This document shows positions 27,482 to 40,821 of a stretch of 64,000 nt of DNA, piece after piece. The stretch is from Todiramphus chloris collaris (taxonomy: Eukaryota; Chordata; Aves; Coraciiformes; Alcedinidae). The notes below the pieces were generated by a model. The model did no database searches. It saw only the letters and a list, made by a program, of their open reading frames with translations, and was not told the DNA's origin. The stretch is from contig JANVCC010000270.1 in assembly GCA_025345505.1 (NCBI GenBank), positions 7,085,426-7,149,425 on the forward strand. Direction: 5' to 3'. Made by a program: the position numbers and the translations under genes. Position 1 is the stretch's first letter. The number at the start of each line of letters is the position of its first letter.

Positions 27482-27990
27482 GCAGAACGTTAGGGGCTAA
27501 AGGGGACCTTGAAAGATCATCGAGTCCAACCCCCCTGCCAGAGCAGGATCACCTAGAGCAGGTCACACAGGAACAGATCCAGGGGGGTTTGGAATGTCTC
27601 CAGAGCAGAAGACTCCACAGTCTCCATAGGCAGCTGGTTCCATTTCTGTCACCCTCACCATGAAAACATTTCTCCTTATCTTTCCGTGGACCCTCCTACA
27701 TTCCAGCTTGCACCAGTTGCCCCTTGTCCTATCAGTGGACATCACAGAGCAGAGCCTGGCTCCATCCTCCTGACACTCACCCTTTAGATATTTATAACCA
27801 CAAATGAGGTCACCCCTCAGCCTCCTCTTCTCCAAGCTAAAGAGCCCCAGCTCCCTCAGCATCCCCTCAGCAGGGAGATGCTCCACTCCATCATCTTTGT
27901 GTCTCTGCACTGGACTCTTTCGAGCAGTTCCCTGTCCTTCTTGAACTGAGGGGCTCAGAACTGGACACAATATTCCAGATGTGGCCTTAT
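27482..27990 (-). mobile_element. CR1 LINE fragment, 5'-truncated, ORF2 C-terminus plus 3' UTR
   Basis: A 3' fragment of a CR1 element whose sense strand is minus, the same as CDKAL1. In sense order it starts near 27990 in the reverse transcriptase / C-terminal coding region, with peptide FKKDRELLE-type sequence. It continues through [16 protein letters not shown] and [15 protein letters not shown] and ends at 27482 with the family 3' tail (ggtccccttta...ctaacgttctgc). One interruption of the reading frame lies near the start of the C-terminal stretch. It is the longest of three same-subfamily copies here, and the usual 5' truncation of CR1 explains the missing front. Confidence 0.93.
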
Positions 27991-30900
27991 GAAAAAGGAC
28001 TCTCTATTAAAACTGGAGCAAGAGTCTGTGCACCGTTGAAATGATTGAAAAGAACTCTTATAAATCTGGAAGCGAGAGAAGCCACTGGCACCTTAACTTT
28101 AATCACAGCTATATAGAATTTTGTTATTAATCTTCCTTGAGTCAGGAATCTACCTTTATCAAAGCCAAAGGAATGCAGCACATGCTCCCCACCCTGCTTC
28201 TCAAAATTGCTTACCAGGATAAGAGATGGCCAAAAAACCCCCAATTGTCTACCTTAGTACATTGCTTCATGTCACTTGCCAATCACACAGGCAGTGCCTA
28301 TGGGGTTTGAGGGTTTTCTGAGTGTTTTAACATTTCCACAACACATTAATGAAGAATATTTTGAAGCATGAGGCTTAAAGAATTAATAATTATTTTGGTA
28401 GCATTGCATCAAATTTTAAAGGAGTAAATTTTTTTTTTTTTTGAATCCTGAGCATTTTCAACTTGGGAAAAAACCCAAACAAAACTCTCAAAAACATCTT
28501 CTCAAATCACATGAACGTTGACTTTATTTCTTACTTGGTTGAACAGAGTATACGCTAAAATAAATCACTAACGCTAAAAGACATGACCTTATTTTCACAT
28601 AGATCCTGCCCTATTCTCAAGCAAAAGAATCAGGTTGCCAAAGGAAGAAAACAAACCCAGAGCTGAGTTTGAAGCAGAGCTCTCCGAGGATTTCTCGCTG
28701 TAACAGCAGGGTGCTGCCAGGGGCACTGATGGACCTGCCCCAGGGACCGTCTCTCTGGCCACCCCCTCCAGAAGGCAGGGGAGCAGAATGTTTACTATAT
28801 AGAAAAATCTTTCTCTAACAGAGCATAAAGTGAGGATTATAGTTTTAAACAACTGCTCCGGGGCTAGACTGAACACTTAACTCATCTGACAAAAAGAAGA
28901 GGAGGAACTAGGGCTCTGTGCTGCTGAATGTAGACACTTGCTGCATATTGGAGCCTGAAGCTCATATAAAGCTTCTCAGAGCTGCTGTTTTGACCAGGTA
29001 ACCTGCTATCACAACTGCTCTAACAGCTTTCAGAAATCTGGGTCATGAGTTCCACAAGGCAAACATCATTTGGGAGAAAGATACTAAAGGAGTTAAACAT
29101 CCACTGGAGACAGAATGAAATTCTTGCTGTGTGCGATGTGGAACCTCACAGTGTATGCACCAAAAAGATTCAGCAGCAATTCCTTGCGTGCAAACATAAT
29201 CCTCCATTGAATGAGCTAGTAGAGACCTGGCTGCATTATAGCTAAGGTTAAAAAGAACACTCCTCAAGTATCTTCTTTTGAATTTTCTGTCACTAAATGT
29301 GTCGCTGGTGCAGTTTTATGAGGATGCCACTTTTATCTTATTTTTCTAGTAGTCCTAAAAAACAAGGTAAAGTGTACATATACTTGGAAGAGCTGCTCAA
29401 TTGATAACTAGGGAGAAGTTACACAGTAGTGAGAACTTGGTTCTCAAGAAAGCCAGACTATACACACTCCTACTCTACATAAACACAGGAAAAAGAAAGT
29501 AGTTCAGAACAAGAAAGAGCCTCGTCTACAGATAGAGTTCTTTGCATTTTTACACATGCTAACTGAAGTAACTTTGCACAAATGGCAAACACCCCCCAGA
29601 ACAGCTTTTCATAATCAAGATATATCTCAGCATTTCCTAAATAATTAGAGTTGGAAAGAATGAATTTTAGAAGCTATTTATTTTAAACAACAACAGCAAC
29701 AAAATATTCTGAGAGGAGTGAGCTTTTTGTACGTGTCTGACATCGAGAATTCAATGTATTTGCTAGGCTGATGGTAGAGTGAGCTTTGTCAGTGGCACAG
29801 TATCTGAAAGACCCACAGGTTTTGTAGTCAGAGGCTCTGTAAGTGACACCAGGTGAAAGCAAACAGGACCAAACCCCCCTGGATAGGATAAGCAAACAAC
29901 CAAAGGGCACTGTGTGGTATCTGGTGTTGTATGGTTTCATCTGAACAATGAGAAGGGCAACTAGATGGTAAACTATACATATGGAGGCATTAAAGAATGC
30001 AGGAGCTTAGCTACTCCCCCTCTACTATCAGCAGAAGCAGAATATCTCCCACTTTTACTTCCCTTCTGCAGAGAAGAATTTAGCTCTGCCCCTTCTGCTG
30101 CAGAATTAAGGCCTCATTAGATAAAAGATAAGACTCTACACCTGAAAGTGGAAGGAAAAGGAAATCCTTGACTTCCTCCTCCATAAAAAAAAAATGGTTT
30201 TTCACCTGGGAATGTAGAACTACAAACATTTAAAATGCCTTTCAGGATGCAGTAACTTACACTGGATAGGCAAATATAGAGGGGTAAAATTTCCAGGAAT
30301 AGCTACTCTTTCTAATAGCTATTGGTCTCCTGACCAAGCATAACTAGTAATAAAGTTAGCAAGATCAGTATAGCTACTCCATCAAAACATCTCTTTCTAG
30401 TTTACTGAGTGAAGCACAAGCTTGGAAGAATGAACATTTTTGGATTGATTTTTCTCTTTTCTATATGATATCCCATCACGCGAGCATGAAATACTATCAG
30501 TCCTATTCCAGCCACTGTGGTTCATGAGCTTTGTTTTCGCATCTGTTTTAAAACATCTGTCTTTACTACCAAGCTCCAACTTATCCTTTAAGGTTATCTC
30601 TTTTTTTTTTTTTTTTTCTACTTTAGAAAGGTTCTCAGAGAAAAACCTTTTAATCAACCAACGAAGACTCCTGTAAGCCAGTAACTCAAATTATTTGTAC
30701 CATAATCCTACATCAACAACACTTTCACAATGCCATCATAAAAATCTTCTGTTTAAGCTTACCGAAAAGAAACTACAAAATAGCAAACAAACCCACCACT
30801 TCTGCCACGGAAACCAAACAAAACAGGTCTAGAGTAAAACTAATACAGACCTCCACTTGAGGTAAATGCATTTTTAACTAATGTTGATCACTGTTAGATT

Positions 30901-31475
30901 GAATAAAAAAATTAAAAGCCCTCCCTTAGAGGATTGCAACAATTGTGAAATTGGCAGCCGAGGTGGAAATTAAAAGCGAAGAGCAAGAAATCTGCAGTAA
31001 ATTTGCTGGAGCCACTGCAAATAGGAAGTCGTTAGCAGAAGGAAAACCTTTACTGTCAAATGGAAAACAAGGAAAGATCATCTTTTTAATAAACTTTCAT
31101 TTGTCCTTTTTCCCCCCTTTTACTCTCAGATATATATGCAGAACGCTCTTCGAAGCAGCAAAAGCGTGGAGCTTCAAAACCATCACTCATACAATTGTGC
31201 TACTTTTAATCAAGTATTAAAAGTCCTAAAACAAAGATCAAAAAGCAAAATATCTAAGCATTTATATTCAGTTCCACACTGCCTGATGACTAATTTGTAA
31301 AAAGTGCACAAGTCTTCACAACTGAAGCCAAAACCATTTGAGGATACTTTGATATAATGCCACAAAGGATACGAGCAGGAAGGCAGCAGGAGTTACAAAT
31401 GGCCAAGCTCCATTAAAAGTGCTAATAAAAGAATAATGGAATTTCCTTGTACTATGAATAAAAAGTGTTTGGCAC

Positions 31476-31530
31476 AGAAGAATTTAGGCGTGGAAAGGAA
31501 TATCAAAGATTCTGGTTCATCAGTTGCTTC
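31476..31530 (-). mobile_element. Possible degraded CR1 3' tail
   Basis: The plus strand reads cacagaagaatttaggcgtg, then gaaaggaatatcaaagattc and tggttcatc. This lines up loosely with the reverse complement of a CR1 3' end ('cacagaatcatttaggttggaaaagacct..agatcatcgagtcc'). The match is weak and short, so it may be chance. Confidence 0.3.
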
Positions 31531-31916
31531 TCCTTATTAGATCTTAATTGACTTGCTATTACATTTACCTTAAAAGCATCGACTCAAAAAAAAGCAACGG
31601 TCCCATTCAAAATCTTGCCACGCTGATTTCCTTTATTCTTCATGTTTCTCAGTTTTCACAGGCCCTTAAAATCTGCTTTACCAATCCTTGTAAATAACTC
31701 AAGTCTATTTCTAAAAGGATACTTCAAAGTGATGGATTTAACTAAATTTTAACAAAAAGTGATAGCATATACCTACTGTTTGACAATGAGCTTTTTAAAC
31801 AGCAAGTTTTCAAGTTGCTGGTAACTACGGAACTCTCAGAGAAACAACCTGCTTGATAAATTTAATCCATTGATATTTACACAATGCATTTTCTCCTCAC
31901 AGATGTATGTGTAGTT

Positions 31917-31932
31917 ACACACACACACACAC
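31917..31932. repeat. (AC)8 microsatellite
   Basis: Eight AC dinucleotides, followed by a degraded purine-pyrimidine alternation (gtgttcatacatgtgtacac). Confidence 0.92.
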
Positions 31933-32496
31933 GTGTTCATACATGTGTACACGCATGCACATTTCTGCCACTTACTTTTCCCAGATGCAAAACCTAGCTA
32001 ATGTTTCCAATGGATAGCTATTTGGTACTTGGTCAGGAAAAGCAGGGGGAGAGTTCAGAACTTTCTTTTAAAATGTCTAAACGAAACCAAAAATCAATGT
32101 TTCAAATCTTTATTTTCTGAAATGGATATTGGATAGAAATCACACACACACTTGGCAAATGGGAAGCAGCAAAGACAGTCGCCTCATACTGCTGACAAAT
32201 TTAGCTAGTGCACTAGCTTAAAAACAAATGTACCCACAGATAGACCCAAGATAGGATGGATGCCCCCAAAATACTCACAAACCTACTTAACTCTCCTTCA
32301 ATCTGCTGCTTAACGCTCTCTTTTGCATAATGTCTACAAAACCCCCATGTCATAGTTGTAGCACAGAAACGCTGTGATCTCTGCCTCTTGGTTCTCCAAA
32401 ATCTTTTGTAATAGCTTTAATTTTTTATTTCACATTGCAGTGTATTTAGGGAAGTGACTTTCTTCTCTTACCTTATAGTGTGGGATACAATAAACA

Positions 32497-32554
32497 AGGT
32501 GTGGTGTGGGTTTTGGTTTGGTTTTGTGGTTTGGTTTTTTTGTTTGTTTTTTTA
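32497..32554. repeat. G/T-rich low-complexity tract
   Basis: Plus strand made of T runs with GG and G interruptions (gggttttggtttggttttgt), the complement of the A/C-rich tracts seen elsewhere in the window. Confidence 0.82.
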
Positions 32555-33079
32555 ATGAGTGTTCCCAGACTTTCCAAAGAAGGATCAAGTTATAATGATG
32601 GTCTGTATTTTTTTCTTGTTCCCCAGGACAACCATCACTCTGTTAAGCAAAGCAGCCTCTTTCAATGATGCCTTCAGAATCAATAGATAATTCATTAGCA
32701 TCACGTATTTCAGGGCCTAATTGACATGAGAGGCTAAGCAACATACTCAAGGCTAACAGAGTTTCTAAACAGAGAGGAAAAAAAGGAGGGGAATCTGATA
32801 CCACATATGGTCAGTTTGCAGGATTTAGTGTCAGTCTATAAATTACACTTCTATGAGGTTAATGTGAGTCACTGGTTTCAGAAAGCAGAAAGTGCAGCTT
32901 TTCAAGTTTCTCTTAAAGAAACAAAGAAATCTTTATATGATAGCATCACTTAAGTAACATGAACATCCTATCGCTTTCTAATTTCCTCTCATTTTTGCAT
33001 TAAACATGAAATACAGTTAGCACAAGCGTTTGCAATTATTCTTACAAACAAACATAGGTAGCTTATTTTTTTTCCTTAC

Positions 33080-33142
33080 CTTATGATCATATGGATTGTA
33101 TGAATGAAACAGCTGGGACAGATCCTTTGTTCTCTGTTTTTT
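33080..33142 (-). CDS. CDKAL1: CDKAL1 coding exon (63 nt), link from radical-SAM core to TRAM
   Basis: The next CDKAL1 exon downstream, too short for a routine ORF search. On the minus strand it is exactly 21 codons, beginning [19 protein letters not shown] and ending HK. The human protein has [19 protein letters not shown] at about residues 413-431, so the differences are conservative. It directly continues the frame of the 181-base exon (QVPAAV then KKQRTKD), and both ends fall between codons. The acceptor is ttacttttcag (AG at 33144-33143), preceded by an AT-rich stretch with branch-point-like ctaat. The donor is AAG|GTAAGG (GT at 33079-33078). In MiaB-like enzymes this stretch is the helix closing the radical-SAM barrel before the tRNA-binding TRAM domain. 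The TRAM exon was searched for in 1-33079 and not found, so the following intron probably runs off the window. Because the length is a multiple of three, skipping the exon would keep the frame but remove this helix. Confidence 0.94.
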
Positions 33143-35104
33143 CTGAAAAGTAATATTAATAAATAAATCATATTAGAAAAGTTAAAGGAAAAAGAAAGAA
33201 ACTACCGACTTAAAAAGCTGTAATGCAGGTACAAACACATTCTCTCCCCACTTTGTTAATGGAGCTGCAGGTATGAAGAGCAGAGTATGCAGATTAGGGA
33301 TATTAAATATCACAGGAAATAATTAACATATATATTAACAATATTAAGAGCATATCCTTAATAAATAATACACACTAATCTATAGAACATCAGTGGCATG
33401 TGTAAACAATTCAGGTTTGTTTTAATTTCTGCACAATAAATCATAAATAATGTCTTGGAACACAGATAACAAAACTTGGAAGATTAGGCTGTGATCTTGC
33501 AAAGACTTGTCCACTATTCCAGCGTGTACATGTAGCCTTCCTTTACAGCAGCTCAGCTTTAAAGGAAGTCAGTTTAAAGAAGAATCATTTATTATTTTTC
33601 GATTCCTTTTGATGCTAATACTCTCATTACCTGGAAAATGAATATGAGGTATGCCATTTAATGCCAAGGCAAAGGGAAAAACCTCCTCCTGTTGAGAGCA
33701 AAGTTCAAAGACAAAACCTGCTTGATCCAGCTGCTACTGAAATCAATGAGAGCGCTCGCAGTGATTTCAGCAGATGTTAAATAGAATCTCTCAGCTGCAT
33801 CCTATGGAGGAGTGGCAGGGAGAGGAGCAAAACACCCTTCATCTTTAAGGCAGGGATGAGTCACAAGTAAGTTCAAAGTTTTATGATGTCAAAATTGACG
33901 TTGATTTATCTCGTAGCTCGGGAAGGCAAAGCACTGCGTGGTGGAACAATGCGTAAAGGGGAGACAACGGCAAGCAGCCCTGCCTTGCAGTCTGTACTGT
34001 TGTCTTGTTTCAGCCACCAGTCCTCTGAAAGTGGCTTTCCACATCAACTGGCAGAAGCTGCTCGTGTTTCCAGCATGCCAGAACCAGACAGCTGCATGAC
34101 TGCAGCATTTATTTTCCCTTCTGAAAACTACAGGACAATCTAATGATTTTTGATTATGCAAAATGACTCCTGTATTTCATTTCTTCATATGGTTTTTATT
34201 TTCGGTGAAAGATTCAGGTGTAGCAACGTAAAAAAGCTGTAACTTCAGTTACTAGTACAAACTAATGGCAGCTGCATATTTCTGAGTCCCTAAAGGTATC
34301 AGAGGAGTATTACTAGTTCTGTGAGGTCCTTACCTGTGGTTTTGTTGCAGCCCCTAAGGAGTTAAGAAAATAATTTTTTACTCACTGTCCCTCTTCTAAC
34401 AAGAGCAGTAAATTTTTATTGCAGTATGAGAGGGTTACTTCTGTCATAGACAATTCTATTCAATTAGAATAATTAATACCTAACAGGACCTGCTTCTCTG
34501 AGTTTACTAAGGGCTTTTAAAACCAAGAGAAGTTATATTAAAAAAAGACATTTATTAGCAAAAGACTTTCTCAGCAACTGAGCACACCTTTGTCAAAGAA
34601 AAGATCTCATTTAATAGAAGAACCTTTGCCCTCTAATCCCCATTAATACCTCTTTTATTTGCAGTGGGGAAAAATCCCCGCTCAAATGAAAGCATCAGGT
34701 AGTAAAACCCAAATTCCATCACCACCATACAATAACTTCCTTCCTGGTAGTACAGTTTTACATGGGGAAGTGCGTAAAAAACTATAAAGAAAGATTTGGA
34801 GAAATGTGATAAATTGCAAAGAGATTTCAAAATGATTATTAAAAAGGTTGCTTAAAAAAACCTAATTGAACATAGAATCATGCAAAAAGTTGACAAAAGC
34901 ATTTTAGTTCAGAGTCTAGAGACCTTCACTATTTCTACAAAAGAAACCCCACAAAATCCAGAAAAAGTCTAATTCTTGCTTTTTCTTACCAAAAAAACCA
35001 TTTCTCTTGCATCTATTTGGACTGCCTTTGAGTATTTATATTGCAATAACACTCAGTAAACCTATATGACAGAAACCCTCCCATCCTTTACTCTCAGACT
35101 GTGG

Positions 35105-35200
35105 CTATATATACACTTATGTATTTTTATATATATAAATATATATATAGAGAGAGTATATAAATATATATTAAAATATATATCTTTTTATATATAAAAT
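35105..35200. repeat. (TA)n-rich microsatellite region
   Basis: About 95 bases of TATATA runs with a GAGAGAG interruption and taaata spacers. Likely unstable and able to form cruciforms. Confidence 0.9.
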
Positions 35201-37481
35201 GCTATTTACACACTCAGCTAGAACAAGATGAAGAAGGAAGAGGTCTTCCCTAACACAACACATAGACATAATCTTCCACTATTTATTACAGCAAATCATG
35301 GGTTTTTTTCCTACCTTTCCACAAAAGGTAGAAGTTTTGCTTCTTGTATGAATCTAACAAGGCTCCTGGCTGGGGAAACGCTAGAAGGTCAAGACACAGA
35401 GGAACGTGGAGTGAAACTTCTGGAAGTGCACATGAAAAACTGCTGCCCCAAAATTCCCAGGATGTCCCGTATGCTTAGTTAATCTGAACAGCATTTGACT
35501 ACTCTCTAGGAGCTCTGAAGACACAGAGGCAAAAATGTCTTTAGGGCACAGAGTTAAGGCTGCTTAGTGATCATTTGTCTCTTTCTGGAACAACCAAGTT
35601 CATCTTAATTCAGATCACTAAAATCCAGAAATATAAACCATTTCCAAGCACAGAGGCTGAGGAAAGGACACGGAGTTCATGCTGCTGTGAAGGCAAACCC
35701 TTCAACTCCTACAGCAGGCACTGGCCACACCGTATTAAGTTTTTTACATGAAGAAAAGGCACAGTTCCCAGCTCACCTGTAACCAGTGTAAAGCACAGAG
35801 TATAGCAGGCCTTTCCATGTCTAGACGTGCTAGAGGAAAATAAGGAGCCCTAAAGCTCCTTCTCCTTTATAGCCTCCAGTGGACTGAGTCCATACCTTGC
35901 CTATTTACATGCATCTCCCCAGAATTACTTCCTTGACACAGCTCCATACTCCTATTTCTCAGTTTTTGGCTTAGTCCAACCTCCCTTTCAAGTGCTCTCT
36001 TGAGCAATATAAAAATATTTTCCTTCTCCCCATCCTCCTGCTCTTTCCCTTTAGTGCTCCCATTCCCTATTCCTTTGTTCTGTACATTAATGGTGTCAAA
36101 AATCACACGGTGAAAGATGCTCAAAACACCCTTCTGAACTTTGCACTGCCCTGTTCTGCTGTTCCACGTATGGCAGCACTTTCAAACAACCTCACAGGAT
36201 GTATTTAAACTTATTATCCTTCAGAAAAAGAGTCTATAGAGTCTTTCTGAAGTCACCATAAAAACGAGCACAGGGTATTTCCGAAACGGAAACACTTCTT
36301 GGGAGTCTGAGAGCAGCCTCAGAGCTGTAGCTTATCTCTGTGCTTCCCTCTGGCTTGTGTGCACTGACCACGGGGCATTTCCTGAAGCCAAGCTACTCTC
36401 AGCAGGGGGTTACTGCAATCCTCTTCCTCAGCCTGGCTCTATAGAATTTTGGTGCAACAGCATTGGCACGTCACAAGCAGATTCTGGAGAGAAGGTTCCC
36501 AAGTATGAATGGATGGAGATGTGTGTGTGGCTTCACTGGGGCAGGGATTTTGTGAGGCTACAAAATTCTGACAATTCAGTCATGAGCTGATGTAAATTTT
36601 AAGCCCACGGTACTGTCTGTAGCACTTATTGAAACAAGCTTAGGGAGAGAAGACAAGATAAAGAGATACCTTCAGATACTGCGCTAATGTGGGCCACTAA
36701 ACATATATGCATATCAATATAAAACAAGTTTTCTCTTCTCTGTTTCAATAAATTTCTAAAATGACATAGTATATGGGAGATACAAGGGAGACACTTCTGA
36801 TTTCCACCTTTAGCTGGCAAGAATTGTGAAAGCCTGATGAATTAGGGATGAAAATGCTGCTGCAAGACCGAGTGAAATACTGGAAAATCATATATGCAAG
36901 GACACATAAGTGTGCCAGGATGGAAGGGTTTCACTATGTAAAGCAATACCTTAAGTGAATTATTTCAAGTTTGTTATGAAAATAGAAGTAAGTTACTGCT
37001 TCTCAAAAGACAGGTAGTGTTCAACAGACAGTCACAAAAACAAGAGCCAGAAGCCAACATCAGCTGTGTTCTTACAGCAATGTACATAGGCAATGTTGGC
37101 AGCAGGGAAACAACACTTGACCAGAATTTCATTATCCCCCACCCTGTAAGCAAAACATAAAAGTAACACATACTTAACTCTAAATATTTCCTTTCTCAGC
37201 TTCTCAGTTTCTGGGCCTCAGAGATTCGAGGTCTTACTTGTAACTATTGAGATGTTTTAAAGGGACACCAGTCACCTGAGAAGCATATTAAATGCTTAAA
37301 GTATAGTGACAATAAAGGGTCCTTCTAGAACACATCCAGAATTATAAAGCAATGAAGCCAAGAGTAAGTGGCCTTGGTGGTTTTACTCCCAGCCTTTTTT
37401 TTTCTCCTGTGCTGATTTTAAAAATAATGAAACATTTTGTAATACCTTTAAGTGAACTATGCTGTAGGTTATAATCCTAGT

Positions 37482-37553
37482 AAAAAAAAAAACCAAAACC
37501 CAAAGCTAAGCACAACCCCAAAAAACAGCCAAGCAAACAAAAAACCCACCCAC
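37482..37553. repeat. A/C-rich low-complexity tract
   Basis: An eleven-base A run followed by ccaaaaccc-type units and ending aaaaaacccacccacacag. Low complexity. Confidence 0.82.
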
Positions 37554-38739
37554 ACAGAATGAATCTCTAAAATTTACAGTTTAAAATATTTCCTGCACAA
37601 ATTGGCCAGCACAGAGTTTCATGTTGCCTACTTCAGAAAAAAAAGCCCTGAATTCAATTAATTTTTTTTTTCTCCAAATAATGGTGTGAAAATAGGGTAA
37701 CATTAAGGTATCCTTTTAATAAACACAAAATTCTTTAGAGAAGTAAGTTTAGAAATACTAAACCAAATAGTAAACATTGCAGGCTCACAGTTGTACATTG
37801 AACTTCTCTGGTGATGCTCTTTTCATACTCAGGTGATAATTACTTGTCTTTCAGATGATATTACTGTAGCCTAAAACTTGTTTGCTTTCCTTTCAAGTAC
37901 GGTATCACAGGTCTATGATGTTTACTGGGAAGAAGAATTACAGTATTGCCAAGATATTTTTATTACAGATTGCTTAGAAGCAGCTTAAATGAAATATTCT
38001 CAGTTTTCATCTAGGAACAAAAGGGAGAAAATTATTGCCCAATATGAAGGTATCACTGGTTTTCTTTAGACTCTGCTTTCAGTTTTAAGAAGTCTGTTTT
38101 TACCCTTGAGGTTTCTAATATCACTCCAGTCTGGTACCAGGACAGATCTGTAAATTCTACCGGTTCCCTTGAAGGTGTCTGCTTCAATACACTGTCAGCA
38201 AAGTTCTCCTGCTTTTGTTTTCCTGCTTCCATCATTTAAAATCCCTCAAGTATACAGGGCTGCCTTCAAGAACAGGGACCCATATTTGTTTCTGCTCAAA
38301 TATTCTTCCTTTCCTTCATGATCACAGTGAATTATTTCAGTCCTCTTCCCTTATCTACCACATTCACCTCCCACGTTTCTGTTGCACATACTGCTGATCA
38401 GAATGAAAATACAGTTTTAGTTTGCACGGGAACCTTATTTGATTTAGAGCTTATAAAGCATCACACACACTTACTTGAGCATGCTAACAAACAATAGTGA
38501 TGTTGTTTTTCTTTCAGAGAAGGCTAGAAAAGCACATTGCTGACTGCTTGTGTAGTATCTAACGGATTACATAATTTAGAGTAAGAAACACATTAAACTT
38601 TGTGAGCCAAGGTAGAATTTAACTACAACTCTGACACACTTTGAGAGAAGAATGAAGAAGCTTTGCAAGTATTTTCACTTTTCCTCCACGGTATTGCCAA
38701 AAGCCTGGGGCTCTGGTGTAAGAGCAAAAAACCAGGAGA

Positions 38740-38930
38740 GTCATGGAAACCTTTAAGTTGGAAAAGACCTTTATGATATTGAGTCCACCCATGAAGCTAA
38801 TGCTGCCAAGCCCACCACTAAGCCACGTCCCTAAGCACCTCAGCTACATTAAATACCTGCGGAGATGGTGACTCCAGCACCTCCCCGGGCAGCCTGTTCC
38901 AGGGCTTGACAACCCTTTCTCTGAAGAATG
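38740..38930 (-). mobile_element. CR1 LINE fragment of a different subfamily
   Basis: CR1 3' fragment, sense on minus. The plus strand shows ttggaaaagacctttatgat, ctgccaagcccaccactaag, ccacgtccctaagcacct and gcagcctgttccagggcttg. This is the version of the CR1 3' region with the 'accactaa..catgtccctaagcac' block, unlike the copies at 14702, 19161 and 27482. The sense strand gives the ORF2 C-terminal peptide FFRERVVKPWNRLPGEVLES. It has diverged more than the other copies and is probably older. Confidence 0.88.
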
Positions 38931-39448
38931 GGCTCTGAAGTAACAATTGGAGCTTTCTTTTCTGAAGCAGCATGCCTAAAGCAGATTGTGTTCTGGCATT
39001 CTGGGAGGTCAGGCACGGCAGCAATAACAGAGCTGTGTCTTTTCCCCTGTGCTACATCTGTGATCTCAAAAATACAAAGGCTTTGGGTAGTTCCAAACTG
39101 CTGTAAAGCAGGATGGAGTTGGGAAGCACCCTGTCTAAAGGCACCGGACTGGCCCAACTTTCATCTCCAGAGAGTTACTTGGCAAAACACCAGAGAGAGC
39201 TGTAGTAACTACTGCAAACAAGGTACATTTAAATTGCTTGCCTGGAGATGCAATCCATAGAGTCTCAAATCTATGTAGCTGCAACCACAACACAGATAGG
39301 AGCCAGGCCACCAAAACTGCCACGTTCAAGTTTACAGATTGCTTTTTGTTCTGCAAAACAATTTAAAAAGAAGTGATCAGAACCCAGTGAACCGTTCTCT
39401 CTGACCTTGAGTTATTCAGTGCATCACCCTCTTAGAAATGATCTTGAA

Positions 39449-39463
39449 AAAAAAAAAAAAAAT
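39449..39463. repeat. Poly-A run
   Basis: Run of about fifteen A with no recognisable retroposed body upstream. Confidence 0.85.
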
Positions 39464-40805
39464 GCTGTGTCCCAGCCAGATTTCTTGATAAAATCATAAC
39501 TGGTGTTCATTAAGCTCTTGCATTTGTGCCCTAGGAGGTCTCAAAGGGCAGAACTGACAATACAGGCTTAACAAGTTTTCTGCTTCCTAAAGCTAACTCA
39601 CTTCTTCTGACATTACTCCTGTCTTTCTGATCACATCTATAATGAAGCACACAAAACCATTTGGGGATTAGCTAGTCTTTTTGACCTGACCTTTCTGAAT
39701 TACTATGTTAAAATAGACTCATTGTTCTACTTTAACTATTGATACACGTGCATTTCATTATTTAGCTTGGTTTAAGAAATTGCTTTCTAATAATCTTTGA
39801 TGCGTACGTGGAAAATATCTCTTAGTGCACAAGCATGTTCTGTTCAGCAGTTTACCTCAATATTCCAGGATGGTGAACATTTTTACCAACTCCAATTAAC
39901 AACAGCACTGCACATTCACAATTCCTAGTTCATATTCCATTTAGTGTTTTCTACACTCAGTGATTCTTTCTAAAAAAATATTTAGAACACAGTTTTATGA
40001 GCCCATGCACTCTGTCTTTTGTCCACAAATGAAAATATATCAAGCTTTACACACGTTAAAAGCAAACATCCTGTCTTGAGGATTATGGCACAAATAGTTT
40101 GGTTTAGTCAATTTTATATTTTAAGCAGAGATTCTTGTTTATGGTAAAAAAGAAACATTTTCAAAAACCAGCATAGGATCTTCGTAAGACCATCTGCCAG
40201 CCTATTTGAAAAGAATTTCTTGACAGATCCATTTTCAATTAAACCACGGACATGGCAATTTCTTCTTTCTTACCTTGTCATGGTTTAGACATTACCTCCC
40301 ATGTAATTTCAGCCATGTAACACATTCTTCAAACTCATATAATGTTACTGAATTCTATTTCTTCTGCTACACTTGAGTTCTTTGGTTCAGGATTAATGTT
40401 TGTTATTCCTGTCATTTTCCATAACAAAATCTCTCCCTTAGCAGAGGATAAATTATGCAAAAATTATTGTGAAAACCTTCATAAATAAATCCTTCACTGC
40501 AAAGACGGCCTTCAACACTCATTCATCTTCAAGGGTCCTCAAAAGGGGTACAGTTTGTAAGTGCTCTGCATCACTTCTGGTAGATTTTTGTGTCTGAAAT
40601 CCATACTGAAATTTCATCATCAATATGAGGTGGGTTTTTTCTAAAAAGGCCACTGTAACTGATGAGTAAGACTGCTTACCTCAAAAAGACTGTGTAGAAC
40701 AAAAGTATCCAGCAGAAACTCAGCCCAGGGAATCAGACATATATTTCAAATTAGACTGACACTACATCAGAAATAAAGTCATTGGTCACGAGGGACAGAG
40801 TGATT

Positions 40806-40821
40806 TTATATATATATATAA
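40806..40821. repeat. (TA)n microsatellite
   Basis: Short run of about eight TA units. Further short TATA runs occur between 40900 and 40950. Confidence 0.88.

Larger units (their letters stand above)
1..33079 (-). other. CDKAL1: CDKAL1 intron downstream of the 63-nt exon (partial)
   Basis: At least 33 kb of intron 3' of the 63-base exon, starting at its GTAAGG donor. Contents: CR1 fragments at 843, 14702, 19161 and 27482; low-complexity tracts at 2672, 4643, 8608, 13042, 13771, 17058, 22561 and 31917; candidate regulatory blocks at 2832, 6087 and 22660; and a stretch open in several frames at 22307-22658. The segments 900-2670, 2880-6080, 6120-8600, 8700-13040, 13860-14700, 14800-19160, 19580-22300, 22900-27480 and 28000-33079 show no gene I can support. 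The next CDKAL1 exon (VLVPKNPAFMGKMVEV region) was not found on the minus strand. Confidence 0.82.

Noticed and set aside
33883-34161. Open frames on both strands over the same 270 bases
   Set aside because: Mutual shadows with no similarity or splice context.
34871-34920. catagaatcat with a vague CR1-like continuation
   Set aside because: The match breaks down after about a dozen bases, which is too weak to call.
40274-40310. tcatggttta string like the start of some avian LTRs
   Set aside because: Fewer than fifteen bases agree, and no LTR body, primer-binding site or partner LTR is seen.
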